Shown here: positions 17,801 to 25,391 of the stretch, in pieces
How the letters are laid out: each line of letters opens with the position of its first letter
How positions within the stretch are numbered: the stretch's first letter is position 1
Assembly (NCBI RefSeq): GCF_026340095.1
Contig: NZ_JAPEPO010000001.1
Location: 1,860,001 to 1,924,000 of the forward strand
Length of the DNA: 64,000 nt
Direction: 5' to 3'
Source of the DNA: Streptomyces sp. NBC_01446
Lineage (GTDB): Bacteria > Actinomycetota > Actinomycetes > Streptomycetales > Streptomycetaceae
Notes under the pieces: generated by a model
Told to the model about the DNA's origin: nothing
The model's database searches: none
Seen by the model: only the letters and a program-made list of their open reading frames with translations
Program-made: the position numbers and the translations under genes

Positions 17801-18736
17801 GTCCAGAGCCGCGCGGAGCGGGGCCAGCACCTGGTCCTCGAAGTCCTCGATCAACCGGCTCACCGGCCGCGGGTTCGGGACCTCCGGCGTGGGCGGCTCC
17901 TCCCCCGGCTCACCGGGCGCCGCGGGCTCGGCGGTCCACCGCCGCACCTCGTCGACCAGCTCCTTCAGCGTGGGCGGTGCCGACTTCTGCAGGGAGATCG
18001 CCGTGATGTCGTCGTCCCGGTCGGTGCGTACGCCTGCTACGGGCAGCAACTCCCGTTCACCGGCGGCCTGTTCACCGAAGACGAAGAGCAACTGGTCGCC
18101 GGTCTGCAGGGAGTTCGCGGTGCCCTCGACGAAGAGTTCGGAGCGGCGCTCCAGATCCTCCGGGGTGACCAGGGACGGCCGGCGCCTGCGCACCTTCAGC
18201 TCGTTCCAGTCCCAGCGGGCCGTGAGGTCCCGGCTGGTCTCGAAGGTCACGGACTCCTCGTCGGCGGAGGCGGGCACGCCGTGGGTGCGCGCGCCGCGCG
18301 GGATCAGCACGGGCAGCGCCTCGGCACGCGGGTCGCGTTCGAGGGTGTACGCGAGGTGGGTGGTGGCGGCGACACCCGGCCGCGGGCGGTGGCCGACGAG
18401 CCGGCCCAGCAGGACCAGCGACCGGTGCTCGCCCGCCGTACGGAGGTAGGCCTCGTCGGCGATCCGCTCCGAGTGGAACGTGAGCAGGTCGCCGAGGACG
18501 GCGGTGGCGTCGAGGAGACCGATCGCCGGGTCGTCGGGGGTACGGACGGTCAGGCCACCGAGCGCCGGGTACGCCGGTGAGGCGAGCCGGTCGAGCAGGG
18601 CGGCGAGGAACGAGCCGTACTCGCCGACGCGGTAGTCGAGGGCGGTGCGGCCGGGCGGGTTGTGCGGCGGGGCGGGCGCGAGACGCTCGTCGTGGCCGCC
18701 GCGGCAGCCGCAGGCGCACTCTTCAGAGGCGGTCAT
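14894..18736 (-). CDS. Putative baseplate assembly protein with C-terminal LysM-like domain
   Basis: This 1280-residue protein belongs to the large baseplate assembly proteins (gp6/J-like) of phage-tail-like systems. The N-terminal part has DYRVGEYGSFLAALLDRLAS and FHSERIADEAYLRTA. The late part has VTFGDGVHGARLPSG and NPRPATGGADADGPG, followed by the J-type segment AADYEDFARSRAGIGRAAAR. The last 75 residues (KIHTVRDADGETLSAVCARH, NPDITDTRRLAKGRSVFVFRG) form a LysM-like domain. The ATG at 18736 has GGGAGGTG upstream, while the GTG at 18745 lies inside that site, so 18736 is preferred. It overlaps the preceding gene by 14 bases. Two short repeat elements lie inside the coding region (see repeats). 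Confidence 0.88.
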   Translation of the reverse strand: MTASEECACGCRGGHDERLAPAPPHNPPGRTALDYRVGEYGSFLAALLDRLASPAYPALGGLTVRTPDDPAIGLLDATAVLGDLLTFHSERIADEAYLRTAGEHRSLVLLGRLVGHRPRPGVAATTHLAYTLERDPRAEALPVLIPRGARTHGVPASADEESVTFETSRDLTARWDWNELKVRRRRPSLVTPEDLERRSELFVEGTANSLQTGDQLLFVFGEQAAGERELLPVAGVRTDRDDDITAISLQKSAPPTLKELVDEVRRWTAEPAAPGEPGEEPPTPEVPNPRPVSRLIEDFEDQVLAPLRAALDDVKTPESLAACLAEPVARLGEAQVLAEPWEDVAAWFEQLQAVLAERAERALELAPATSVEDGAAGSRRAAAPSGLVAQFPAPPKGDPRTAAYQALSAVLPALRTAGPGPETGAPRASADPAAVLAVLNPGLAGLYPAWRRAAAAAPGSARLLRDLLAMRITAAPFGATAPLKPVQDDKGRVIRSADWPLTGAVLTSLRVVHDTAGKAPIRAEFQYVEGNGSDQRAVPLPVTGQITFALGPGQVDLSTRSAQDRELSWLTLPHSRTRASGGTPVPADSQEPGVTARLRNGLPECTLFVSRPDEDGLIHVGVKDGTTQEISLRPGATEQFTHGEYEVSLRYGVGSSEPKVEIVIAGKHAAVDRRVLQLDTVHTGITVGSWVAIQRPAKGAEDGIPGDPELAFVTTQVVAVRTAAYTNYGITGRGTELTLADTWLDEFDVLLSHIRDTTVHAAGAPLRLADEPLGEEVHGNGIELAELYDGLGAGRTLIVTGERSDIPGTAGVTATEVVTIAAADATVDPQLPGDRVHTHLTLTTDLAHRYRRETVRILGNVVEATHGESREEAIGSGDSDRVNQAFALWQSPLTWLADDNPLGATPVLEIRVDGVLWHEVDSLAGRGPRERIYITGTASDGRTTVTFGDGVHGARLPSGHENVHARYRFGTGKAANVPADRLTQPLTRPLGVTAVTNPRPATGGADADGPGLTRRTVPLAVSALDRLVSAADYEDFARSRAGIGRAAARELFDGRRRVLHVTVAGTDDVPLDGDGAGSATLRALRGALTEYGDVNLPVRVDVRELVLLLVAARVKVAADHAWEFVEPRLRQVLLRRLGYEGSELGQPARLSDLLAAAHTVPGVDYVDVDVFNGVPASATPEELAELLTDPGAPRPSVPAREATYDEKIHTVRDADGETLSAVCARHGIPLAELLRLNPDITDTRRLAKGRSVFVFRGIRPAQLALLSPRAAGTLILTEVK
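16984..17026. repeat. Streptomyces-type G/C-run hairpin repeat inside the baseplate gene
   Basis: GGGGGTCCCCCC, then GCTC, a spacer, GGGAGTGGGGGAGG forms a hairpin (CCCCCGCTC with GAGTGGGGG, one G-T pair). Sequences of this type recur, from memory, between genes in many Streptomyces genomes. Here it is in frame inside the 1280-residue baseplate gene and encodes the segment HSRTRASGGTPVPAD, probably a surface loop. Confidence 0.6.
17549..17605. repeat. 'GAACTGCGCGACCAGCC' repeat inside the baseplate gene
   Basis: The 17-base string GAACTGCGCGACCAGCC occurs at 17564-17580 and again at 37373-37389. Both copies are flanked by similar G/C-rich sequence (TTGGGGCGCGG / TTCGGGGGCGCGGG upstream). The copy here is translated in frame as part of APSGLVAQFPAPPKGD in the baseplate protein; the other lies between the tube and zinc-protein genes. 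From memory this string is a common Streptomyces repeat. Confidence 0.65.
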
Positions 18737-21700
18737 CGGGGGCACCTCCCAGGGATATCGCCAGGTGGCCGTTCTCCGGCCGGTCCGGGTCGTTGTCGCA
18801 CGTGGCGATCTCCAGCGGGCCGAGCCGCAGCACGCCGTCCTCCCTCTCTCCTCGGTCCTGCTCGAACAGCCGCCGCAGACGGTCGACTTGGACGTTCCGC
18901 ACGCCCGGCACGGCCGCGGCGACGGCGACCAGACGGCTCAGGCGGACGGGCTCGCCGAAGGTCAGCGCGTCCGGGTGGAAGAACCCGAGCCGCCCGCCGG
19001 GGAGGCGGCCGCTGCCGAGGACTCGGTACAGCTCGGCCAGCACCTGCCCCTGCTGATGGCCGGGCGCGGCGCACACGCTCAGCGCGATCTCGAGCGGCAC
19101 CGGACGGGCGGGGCCGACCACGAGGTCGTGGCCGATGCGCCGGTACGCCTCCAGGGACTGCTCGACCCGGGCGAGCAGCTCGGCCGGCGGCTCTGCGCTG
19201 CCGTACGCGTCGATCGCGACGTGAGCCTCCTGGACACTGCCGGTCCAGCGGATCTCCGCCGCGGCCCGCTGCACACCCGGCAGAGCGCGGGCGAGGTCCG
19301 CGTAGTCCTCGGCGGTGACCGCGCGCAGGCGGGTGCGGCGCAGGTCGAGCGGGGCCAACTGGCGTGCCTGATCGACGGGCTCGGGCTCGACCCCGCCGGT
19401 GGCGGGCAGCGGGTTGCGGACCACGGTGACCCGCGGCTGTTCACAGCCACTCTGGACGACCAGGTGGTTGATGGCCTCCGCGCCGACGTTGCCGGCGATG
19501 CCGCCGCCGAGCCGGTGACGCAGGGCGAGCCGGCTGCCCGGCGTCGGCCTGGCGCCGTGCCGGCCGTCCCCGAAGCGCAGGGCGACACGGCCGTCGTCCT
19601 CCAGCTCCCCGACGAAGTGCCGGTCGCGGGGCCCGCTGTGGAGCAGGTCGCGGCGGGGCATCCAGGTCAGGTCGCCGTCCTCCACGTGTACGGCGGGCAG
19701 TGCCCTGCGCGGGTCCTGGCCGAGCGCGGCGGCCGCGGACCCCCGCAGCACGGGCTCGTCGGGGTGCAGTCCTGCCGCGTACGCCGGGCCCCAGCTGTGC
19801 GCGATCTCCCAGGCGATGTGCCCGTCGAGGACCGCGCCCGCACGGGCCCGGGACGCGAGGATCTCCGCGCGGCGCAACTTCGCTTCGAGCAACTCGTCGT
19901 TTCTGTGCAGGAGTTCGCGCAGGGCGCGGACGGGATGCGTGCGCAGTTCGAGCCGCTCCAGGACCTTCAGGCCGTAGATCACGGCGAGTTCTTCGATCTC
20001 CTCGTCCCCGAGCCCGTCGCGGTCGCGGGCGCTGCGCCACAGCTCGACGAGCCGCTGCCGCACCCGGCCCGCGATCGCGGCGATCCGCTCGGCCTGCCCG
20101 GCGGCCACGACCTGCGCGTCGGGGAACGGCACCGCCTGTACGACCGGGGAACGGCCGAGAACGGGGCGGAAGCGGGGTGTGATGCCCGGGTAGACGGATT
20201 GCGCGAGCAGGGTGCGCAGGGCAGCCGTCTGGGCGTACGCCGTGCCGGGCACCACACGCTCGTGCCGCTGCCCGGCGCGCTCCAGACCGAGTCCGGCGCG
20301 GACGGTCGCCGCCTCACCCACCACCTCGAACAGCTCGCGTACGTCGTCGGGTACGAGTGCCTGCCCGTCCGCCGTCCGGTCCGTGAGGGAGTTGATGAGC
20401 CGGGCCGGTGCGTTGCCCTCGTCCCGGTCGCCGCAGCCGAAGGTGAGCGAAGCGAGATGGGGGTACCCCCGGCCGGAGGCTGGGGGAGGGTCGCAGGGCG
20501 CGACGACGGCCGGACCGGGCGGCACGGTGACCGTCTGAGGGAGTCCGGTGAGGGTTCGGCCGTGGTCGACGAGGACGACGTTGCCGCGGGCCAGGCTCAC
20601 GTCCTCGACGGGCAGGCAGTCGCGGCCGGCGCGCGTGGTGAGGCGGAGCGGGAAGCGCAGAGCGTCCTCGGCGGCCCAGGTGACCTCCAGGACCGGCTGG
20701 TCCTCGATGCGGTCGACGCCCGGGGTGACGGAGGTGAGGCGTACGGCCTGGCGGTGGCGGGGATCGGCGTCGCCGGGGGTGCCCGTACGCGGGCCCTTCA
20801 CCTCCTCCAGGACCAGCACGTCTCCGGGGCGGAGGGCGAGTCGGCGCTCCCGGCAGGTCTCCGGGTCGTCCCACTCGTCGCGCAGGGTGGCGGAGGTGGC
20901 GCCCGTGGGCAGAGTGCACAGCTCGCCGCCCCAGGTCCACAGGCGGATCCTGTTGTGCGCGACCTTCAGTTCCAGCGGGTCGGCGGCGACGACCGGTTCG
21001 AAGATCTCCACCGAGCCGCGCTCGTCCAGGTCGCCGATGTCGCTCTCGTCGATCACCGTGCCCGGTTCGGGCCGGTCGTGCGGATCGAGGGTGCGCACGT
21101 CGACGGAGGCGAAGCGGAAAGTGCCCGGAGCGAGGGTGGTGTCACCCGCGGTCTGCACGGTGACATACGCCCGCGCGGTGCAGCCGTCGTTCATGGCGTA
21201 GTCGATGAGCCGGACGTGCCGCCGCACGGAGACCCGGCGGCGCGCGGTGTCCAGGTAGGCCTCGGTGGCCACCGCGTCCTGCTGGTAGCTGATCTGATCG
21301 CCGGTGTACGCGAGCAGCTCGACGAGCGTGACGCCCAGGTCGGCGGGGTTTCGCTCGACCCGGTCGGGGGTGGTGAGCGCGAGCCGGTCCAGGAGCAGTT
21401 TACGGATGGTCTCGTAGTCGCGGACCGTGTAGTCGACGACGGGCGCCTCCGGGAAGTCCGCCTCCTGAGGCTCGGCCTCCTTGCAGTCGAAGGGGGTCGG
21501 GCAGTCCGGCCGGAAGGCGAAGGACGCACGGTGGTAGCGCTGGTCGAAACCGCGGAAGGGCTCGGTGCCGGGGCGCCCGTACGGGTCGGTCTCGACGAGC
21601 GAGAACACGTACTCCGAGGTGTCTCCGGCCCGGTCGAGGGTGACGTGGAGCCGGTCGTCGAGCTCCGGGTCCTCCTCGCGCTCGATGCTGACGTCGACGG

Positions 21701-21887
21701 CGGTGATGCCGGTGATCCGGCGGCCGCCGTCGATCCGGACGTTCTCCGGTCCGAGGCGGTGCGGCGCCTTGCCGAGGAACATGACAGTGAGCAGCAGCCC
21801 GTCGTCACTGACCTCGACGGAGTCAACTCCGTTGAGCCGAGCGGCTCTTACCTTGGCGCGGCGGGAGGTGGTGGTACCGGTGGTCAC
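18723..21887 (-). CDS. Putative baseplate assembly protein (J-like)
   Basis: The 1054-residue protein is the second large J-like baseplate component. Features seen are YTVRDYETIRKLLLDRLAL and NPADLGVTLVELLAYTGDQI near residues 140-200, ALRFGDGRHGARPTPGSR in the centre, NPLPATGGVEPEPVDQAR, and the J-type segment AVTAEDYADLARALPGVQRA near residue 890. In known eCIS the equivalent proteins (Pvc11/Pvc12) build the wedges around the hub and trigger sheath contraction. The start is a GTG at 21887 overlapping the gp25 stop by four bases. A hairpin repeat (20459-20490) is embedded in frame. Confidence 0.88.
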   Translation of the reverse strand: MTTGTTTSRRAKVRAARLNGVDSVEVSDDGLLLTVMFLGKAPHRLGPENVRIDGGRRITGITAVDVSIEREEDPELDDRLHVTLDRAGDTSEYVFSLVETDPYGRPGTEPFRGFDQRYHRASFAFRPDCPTPFDCKEAEPQEADFPEAPVVDYTVRDYETIRKLLLDRLALTTPDRVERNPADLGVTLVELLAYTGDQISYQQDAVATEAYLDTARRRVSVRRHVRLIDYAMNDGCTARAYVTVQTAGDTTLAPGTFRFASVDVRTLDPHDRPEPGTVIDESDIGDLDERGSVEIFEPVVAADPLELKVAHNRIRLWTWGGELCTLPTGATSATLRDEWDDPETCRERRLALRPGDVLVLEEVKGPRTGTPGDADPRHRQAVRLTSVTPGVDRIEDQPVLEVTWAAEDALRFPLRLTTRAGRDCLPVEDVSLARGNVVLVDHGRTLTGLPQTVTVPPGPAVVAPCDPPPASGRGYPHLASLTFGCGDRDEGNAPARLINSLTDRTADGQALVPDDVRELFEVVGEAATVRAGLGLERAGQRHERVVPGTAYAQTAALRTLLAQSVYPGITPRFRPVLGRSPVVQAVPFPDAQVVAAGQAERIAAIAGRVRQRLVELWRSARDRDGLGDEEIEELAVIYGLKVLERLELRTHPVRALRELLHRNDELLEAKLRRAEILASRARAGAVLDGHIAWEIAHSWGPAYAAGLHPDEPVLRGSAAAALGQDPRRALPAVHVEDGDLTWMPRRDLLHSGPRDRHFVGELEDDGRVALRFGDGRHGARPTPGSRLALRHRLGGGIAGNVGAEAINHLVVQSGCEQPRVTVVRNPLPATGGVEPEPVDQARQLAPLDLRRTRLRAVTAEDYADLARALPGVQRAAAEIRWTGSVQEAHVAIDAYGSAEPPAELLARVEQSLEAYRRIGHDLVVGPARPVPLEIALSVCAAPGHQQGQVLAELYRVLGSGRLPGGRLGFFHPDALTFGEPVRLSRLVAVAAAVPGVRNVQVDRLRRLFEQDRGEREDGVLRLGPLEIATCDNDPDRPENGHLAISLGGAPDDRL
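20448..20490. repeat. GGGGGTACCCCC hairpin repeat inside a baseplate gene
   Basis: The perfect palindrome GGGGGTACCCCC (20459-20470) is followed by GGCCGGAGGCTGGGGGAGG. This composite resembles a repeat seen between genes in many Streptomyces genomes (from memory). It is translated in frame within the 1054-residue baseplate protein as the glycine/proline-rich stretch DPPPASGRGYPHLAS, again likely a loop. Confidence 0.6.
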
Positions 21888-22276
21888 GCCGCCCTCCCTT
21901 CGAAGACGTCGTCCGCGCGGGTTCCGGTGGCGCGCAGGACGTACGACAGGTGGACCCGAACGGCGTCGTCGGCGCTCTCCACGTCGAGGGCCACCACGTC
22001 GATGAGGTCGCCGAGCCAGCGCTGGAGCGACGCCTGCACGGACAGTTCGAGCGTGCTGACGAGTTCGGGGCTGTTCGGGGCGAAGACCAGATCGAGGAGC
22101 CCGCAGCCGAAGTCGGGGCGCATCACCCGCTCGCCGGGGCTGGTGAACAGCAGTTGCTCGATCAGGTCGTGGACGTGTTCACCGTGGGCGGCGTGCGCGG
22201 TGCGTCCCCGGCGGTCGGCACGGAAGGGGAACGCGATGTCGCTGCGCGGGCGGGTTCCCCGGCTCGTCGGGCTCAT
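21884..22276 (-). CDS. GPW/gp25 family baseplate wedge protein
   Basis: The 130-residue protein carries the gp25 pattern: DIAFPFRADRRG, HGEHVHDLIEQLLFTSPGER, VMRPDFGCGLLDLVFAPNSP, then a conserved alternating-strand C-terminus. In contractile tails gp25 nucleates sheath attachment to the baseplate. The ATG at 22276 (MSPTSRGTRP) is chosen because it overlaps the stop of the PAAR-like gene by four bases. A longer reading to 22348 would run far into that gene. It is Pvc9-type by comparison with other eCIS. Confidence 0.9.
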   Translation of the reverse strand: MSPTSRGTRPRSDIAFPFRADRRGRTAHAAHGEHVHDLIEQLLFTSPGERVMRPDFGCGLLDLVFAPNSPELVSTLELSVQASLQRWLGDLIDVVALDVESADDAVRVHLSYVLRATGTRADDVFEGRAA

Positions 22277-22608
22277 CGGACGGTCACCTTTCGCTGGGTG
22301 GCCTGGACGACGGGCGGCCCCTGCGGCACGAACGCCGCGGTGAAGCACTGGGCCGCCGAGGTGTCGAGCAGCACGGGGACGCCGGCGACGGTGACGCCGG
22401 TGCCGTCGGCGGTCCAGCGGACCGAGACACAGGGCTTGTGCACACCGTCCTGGGTGTGCGGGCAGCCGGTGACGACGTACGTGTGCGCGGCCGTGGCGAC
22501 GGCCGCACCCTCGATGCGTACGCCGCCGGAAGGTGTGGTGGCGGCGGTGACGCGGCCGCCGTGCGGGCAGCCGATCACGGCGCCGGCGTCGAGCAGACTC
22601 CCGGACAC
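22273..22608 (-). CDS. PAAR-like spike-tip protein
   Basis: This 111-residue protein has four evenly spaced cysteines in GCPHGGRV, TGCPHTQDG, KPCVSVRW and AQCFTAAFV, alternating with short beta strands. This resembles PAAR-like (DUF4280-type) metal-stabilised cone proteins that cap the spike of contractile machines and help pierce membranes. Position between the gpV-type spike and gp25 genes fits. It begins with an ATG at 22608, 19 bases after the spike gene stop. Metal binding is inferred from the cysteines and histidines. Confidence 0.8.
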   Translation of the reverse strand: MSGSLLDAGAVIGCPHGGRVTAATTPSGGVRIEGAAVATAAHTYVVTGCPHTQDGVHKPCVSVRWTADGTGVTVAGVPVLLDTSAAQCFTAAFVPQGPPVVQATQRKVTVR

Positions 22609-22627
22609 TTGGTGCTTCCCCCGTCTT

Positions 22628-23164
22628 CTATCGCTTCGAGAGCACGGTCAACTGGCCCTCGTTGATGGTTACTTCGTTGCCGCGGAGTACGACTTCGGCT
22701 CCTGCGCCGGTCGCGATGACCACGGCCTCCCTGGTGATGCGGATGTACGCGCCGCCCTGAGCCTGGAGCAGGATCCCCTGCTCGGCACCGGCGGTGTCGT
22801 TCATGACGAGCTTGTGCGCGGCCGGTGTCTGTACGACGACTGGCTTGCTGGGCGAGTTCGCCGCCAGTTCACGCCGCGCGTCGGGCGGCAGCTCCTCGGC
22901 CGTGCCGTACCAACACCCGGTCCACACGGGGAAGCTGGGGTCCCCCTGCTCGAACTCCACCCACACGCCCGCGCCCGGCGGCGGCACCACGAACTGCCCG
23001 GCCTCGGGCCCGGTGAACGGCAGGCACGGAAGCGCCCAGGTGGACGCCTCGTCACCGAGGACGTCCGGGACCTCGACGGTGATACGGCCGATGCGCAGCG
23101 GATCGTTGTTGTCCACGACCCGGCCGCGGAACTTGCCGAGGTAGCTGTTGTTGGGTGCCGCCAT
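22628..23164 (-). CDS. Phage baseplate assembly protein V (gpV-type spike)
   Basis: The 178-residue protein starts with the OB-fold typical of gpV/VgrG spikes: SYLGKFRGRVVDNNDP, IGRITVEVPDVLGDE, PPPGAGVWVEFEQGDPSFPV and WTGCWYG. Residues about 115-178 (KLVMNDTAGAEQGILLQ, YIRITREAVVIATGAG, VVLRGNEVTINEG) are short repeated strands consistent with the beta-prism needle. In Pvc8/Afp8 this is fused to a gpD-like domain; here the gpD part is a separate upstream gene. AGGAG lies about 12 bases before the ATG at 23164. Confidence 0.9.
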   Translation of the reverse strand: MAAPNNSYLGKFRGRVVDNNDPLRIGRITVEVPDVLGDEASTWALPCLPFTGPEAGQFVVPPPGAGVWVEFEQGDPSFPVWTGCWYGTAEELPPDARRELAANSPSKPVVVQTPAAHKLVMNDTAGAEQGILLQAQGGAYIRITREAVVIATGAGAEVVLRGNEVTINEGQLTVLSKR

Positions 23165-23200
23165 GCTGAACTACTCCTGATCGGTGGGTCGTTCGTGCTC

Positions 23201-24340
23201 TTACGGCCGGACGTAGTCGCTGCGCGCCTCCAGCCCCTCCCTGGAGAGGGTGAAGTTCTGCTGGAAGGACCCCGGCCGCAGGTTGTGCGTGACGGACTTG
23301 ACGTAGTAGTCGCCGTCGTAGGCCCGCCCGGAGCCGCGCACGCCCACCAGTTGGCGGGGCTGCAGGATGTACCCGTGCCGGTTGACGTCGAGCGACCCGG
23401 ACCCGGAGACGACATCCGCCGACACGGCAGCCCTGGCGAGGAGTTCGGCCTCGGCCTGCTCGCGCTGCTGCTTGGCGGTGCCGGAGAGGGTCTTGCGCTT
23501 GAGGGCAGGGGTGGGCCGGCGGCCGAGGGGCGGCCGCAAGGGGCTGATCGGCGGCTGGGGCAGGAGCGTGGACTGCCGGGTCCCCGGATCCTGCCACCGG
23601 GCCTGAGGCTCTTCCCGCGCGGTCCCGTCGTAGGCGAACGTCAGCTGATCGACGGTGGTATTGGCGTCCATGTTGACGTTGAGGGCGTGCTGCCGGATGC
23701 CGAGGCGGACCTCGGGTCCCCAACGGGCGGAGGACTGGCCGGGGTTGGGCCCGGGGTCGAGGTAGAAGGTGTACCCGTTGGCGCGGGCGAGATCGGTGAC
23801 GTACTGGAGGTCGGTGCCGGTCTGGTAGTGGACGCGGAGGTCCTGGTGCGGGGGCTGGGTGATCTTCTCGGCGTAGACGTCGGGCCGGATGCCGTAGTCG
23901 GAGTAGCGCCGCAGGATGCTCAGAACCCGCTCGGAGGGCGGGAGGTTGGGGTACCGGGCGGTCCGCTCCTCCAGATCCATCAGCAGGGTCAGATCCTCGC
24001 CGGTGACGGTGAGGGTGGAGTGGCCGGGCTGGTTGCTGGCACCGACCTCCTGCCGCACGATGAGCCCGTCGAAGAGCACGTCGGGGGTACCCCGGACGCT
24101 GACCGTGACGATGATCCGCGTCTTGGGATCGAAGAACCCCTCGGGCAGGAGCCGCTGGTTGATGACGCCGGTCTTGGTGAGATCGAAGGCCAGCTGGAAC
24201 CCGCTGCGTTCGCCGGCGGTGGCGGTGATCTGGGCGGACAGCAGGGCCTCGGTCACCTCGGCGGGCACGGGCCGGGCGAGCTTCGGCCCCATGAGGAGCG
24301 TGATGTGGACGGAACCCTGCCCGACGGGCTGCTCAGACAC
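23201..24340 (-). CDS. Phage late control D (gpD/VgrG-like) hub protein
   Basis: This 379-residue protein corresponds to the gpD/VgrG N-terminal hub that connects the tube to the spike. Recognisable parts are DVLFDGLIVRQEVGASNQP and STLTVTGEDLTLLMDLEE, a LysM-free insertion with LRVHYQTGTDLQYVTDLARA, and NGYTFYLDPG. The C-terminal GSLDVNRHGYILQPRQLVGV and YDGDYYVKSVTHNL are typical of this family. A basic, proline-rich loop (about residues 270-300) is unusual. The ATG at 24340 overlaps the upstream LysM gene by eight bases. Confidence 0.9.
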   Translation of the reverse strand: MSEQPVGQGSVHITLLMGPKLARPVPAEVTEALLSAQITATAGERSGFQLAFDLTKTGVINQRLLPEGFFDPKTRIIVTVSVRGTPDVLFDGLIVRQEVGASNQPGHSTLTVTGEDLTLLMDLEERTARYPNLPPSERVLSILRRYSDYGIRPDVYAEKITQPPHQDLRVHYQTGTDLQYVTDLARANGYTFYLDPGPNPGQSSARWGPEVRLGIRQHALNVNMDANTTVDQLTFAYDGTAREEPQARWQDPGTRQSTLLPQPPISPLRPPLGRRPTPALKRKTLSGTAKQQREQAEAELLARAAVSADVVSGSGSLDVNRHGYILQPRQLVGVRGSGRAYDGDYYVKSVTHNLRPGSFQQNFTLSREGLEARSDYVRP

Positions 24341-24692
24341 GCCGGTGCCCTCCGGGCGCAGGGATGTCGATGACCCGTCCGACCCCGGCCTGGTCCGTCA
24401 GCTCCCGTGGATCGAGTACGGGATTGGCGTCGGCGATCCGCCACCACTGGCCGGGGTCGCCGAAGTACTGCTGGGCGAGCAGATCAGGGCGCTCCCCTGA
24501 CCCCACGACATGCTCTTGCGTCTCCTGCACGTCGAGCGGAGGCAGTAACCGGCGCTTGGCGTAACGGACTTCGGTCCCGTCTTTCTGGACGTGTATGCCG
24601 ATCTCGGCGTCGTGGTACCGGCTGCTCCGCGGATAAGGATGGGCCCCGGGTATCGCGCTCAGGGCACTCTCGTAGGACTCGATGTCAGCCAT
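24333..24692 (-). CDS. LysM-domain tube/baseplate adaptor with a TTA codon
   Basis: The 119-residue protein ends in a LysM-like domain (EHVVGSGERPDLLAQQYFG, WWRIADANPVLDP, VIDIPAPG). In Pvc7/Afp7 such a domain is the C-terminus of the protein that joins the inner tube to the hub; here it is a separate gene following the CIS-tube gene by 12 bases. Leu49 is encoded by TTA (plus-strand bases 24546-24548, exactly in frame), the only TTA codon I found in the eCIS operon. In Streptomyces this codon is read by the bldA tRNA, so production of this component should be developmentally controlled. ATG at 24692 is the start. Confidence 0.87.
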   Translation of the reverse strand: MADIESYESALSAIPGAHPYPRSSRYHDAEIGIHVQKDGTEVRYAKRRLLPPLDVQETQEHVVGSGERPDLLAQQYFGDPGQWWRIADANPVLDPRELTDQAGVGRVIDIPAPGGHRRV

Positions 24693-24704
24693 GACGGTGG
24701 CCCG

Positions 24705-25391
24705 TCAACCCCTTCCACTCAGCACGTCGGCACCCGGCAGCCCGAGGGCCCCGAGACTCCCGCCGCGCGCGGCGGCGGCGAGCCGCTCCTTCTGCGCGAG
24801 GTGGGCCATGTACAGATCGGCACCGCGGTGCCCGGCCGGCAGATCACTTACGGTGAGGATCTTCATCCCGATGCTCAGCGAGGCCCGAATCGGATTGAGA
24901 TTCACGTCGAAGGCGGACTCATTGACGGAAAGCTCGGTGAGCCGCACGGGCATGACCCGCTTGCTGCCCCACGTGAACAACGTCAACGGCATCTCGATCG
25001 GACTGATCTCAATGGTCCCGTTCTGCGCGAGCCGACTGGCGGCGCGCAGCTGAGCGGTGGTGGGCTGCACGAGCATTTCGAGGGTCGCGAGCTGCGGGTG
25101 AATCCCGTCGGGCGCCGCGATCTCCAGCTGATCGGTGGCATCGATCTCGGCGGTGAACTTCCAGGTCTCCTCGGCGGGACCCTTGAGGCGCAGGGCCTCG
25201 TTTCTGTCTCCCCCACCGCTGCCTCCACCGCCACCGTCCCCGCTGTCGCCGGCGGTCTGGGGGGCGATGCTGCGCTCCAGGGTGTCGGGGTTGAACTGGA
25301 GGACGATGATGCGCTGGGGGGTGCCGGTGTCGGGGTCGACGACGACTATGCCGGAGCGGATGGGTTTGGGGATGTCTGCGTAGCGGGTCAT
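24705..25391 (-). CDS. CIS-tube family protein (Pvc7/Afp7 N-terminal type)
   Basis: The 228-residue protein matches the contractile-injection-system tube-initiator family: RIIVLQFNPDTLERSIAPQ near residue 27, LRLKGPAEETWKFTAEIDA, TLEMLVQP, then ISPIEMPLTLFTWGSKRVMPV and INESAFDVNLNPIRASLSI-like strands. A glycine/serine loop with aspartates lies at about residues 50-65. It probably forms the adaptor ring between the hexameric tube and the trimeric hub. The ATG at 25391 overlaps the stop of the 196-aa gene by four bases, tying the effector partner gene to the structural operon. Confidence 0.88.
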   Translation of the reverse strand: MTRYADIPKPIRSGIVVVDPDTGTPQRIIVLQFNPDTLERSIAPQTAGDSGDGGGGGSGGGDRNEALRLKGPAEETWKFTAEIDATDQLEIAAPDGIHPQLATLEMLVQPTTAQLRAASRLAQNGTIEISPIEMPLTLFTWGSKRVMPVRLTELSVNESAFDVNLNPIRASLSIGMKILTVSDLPAGHRGADLYMAHLAQKERLAAAARGGSLGALGLPGADVLSGRG

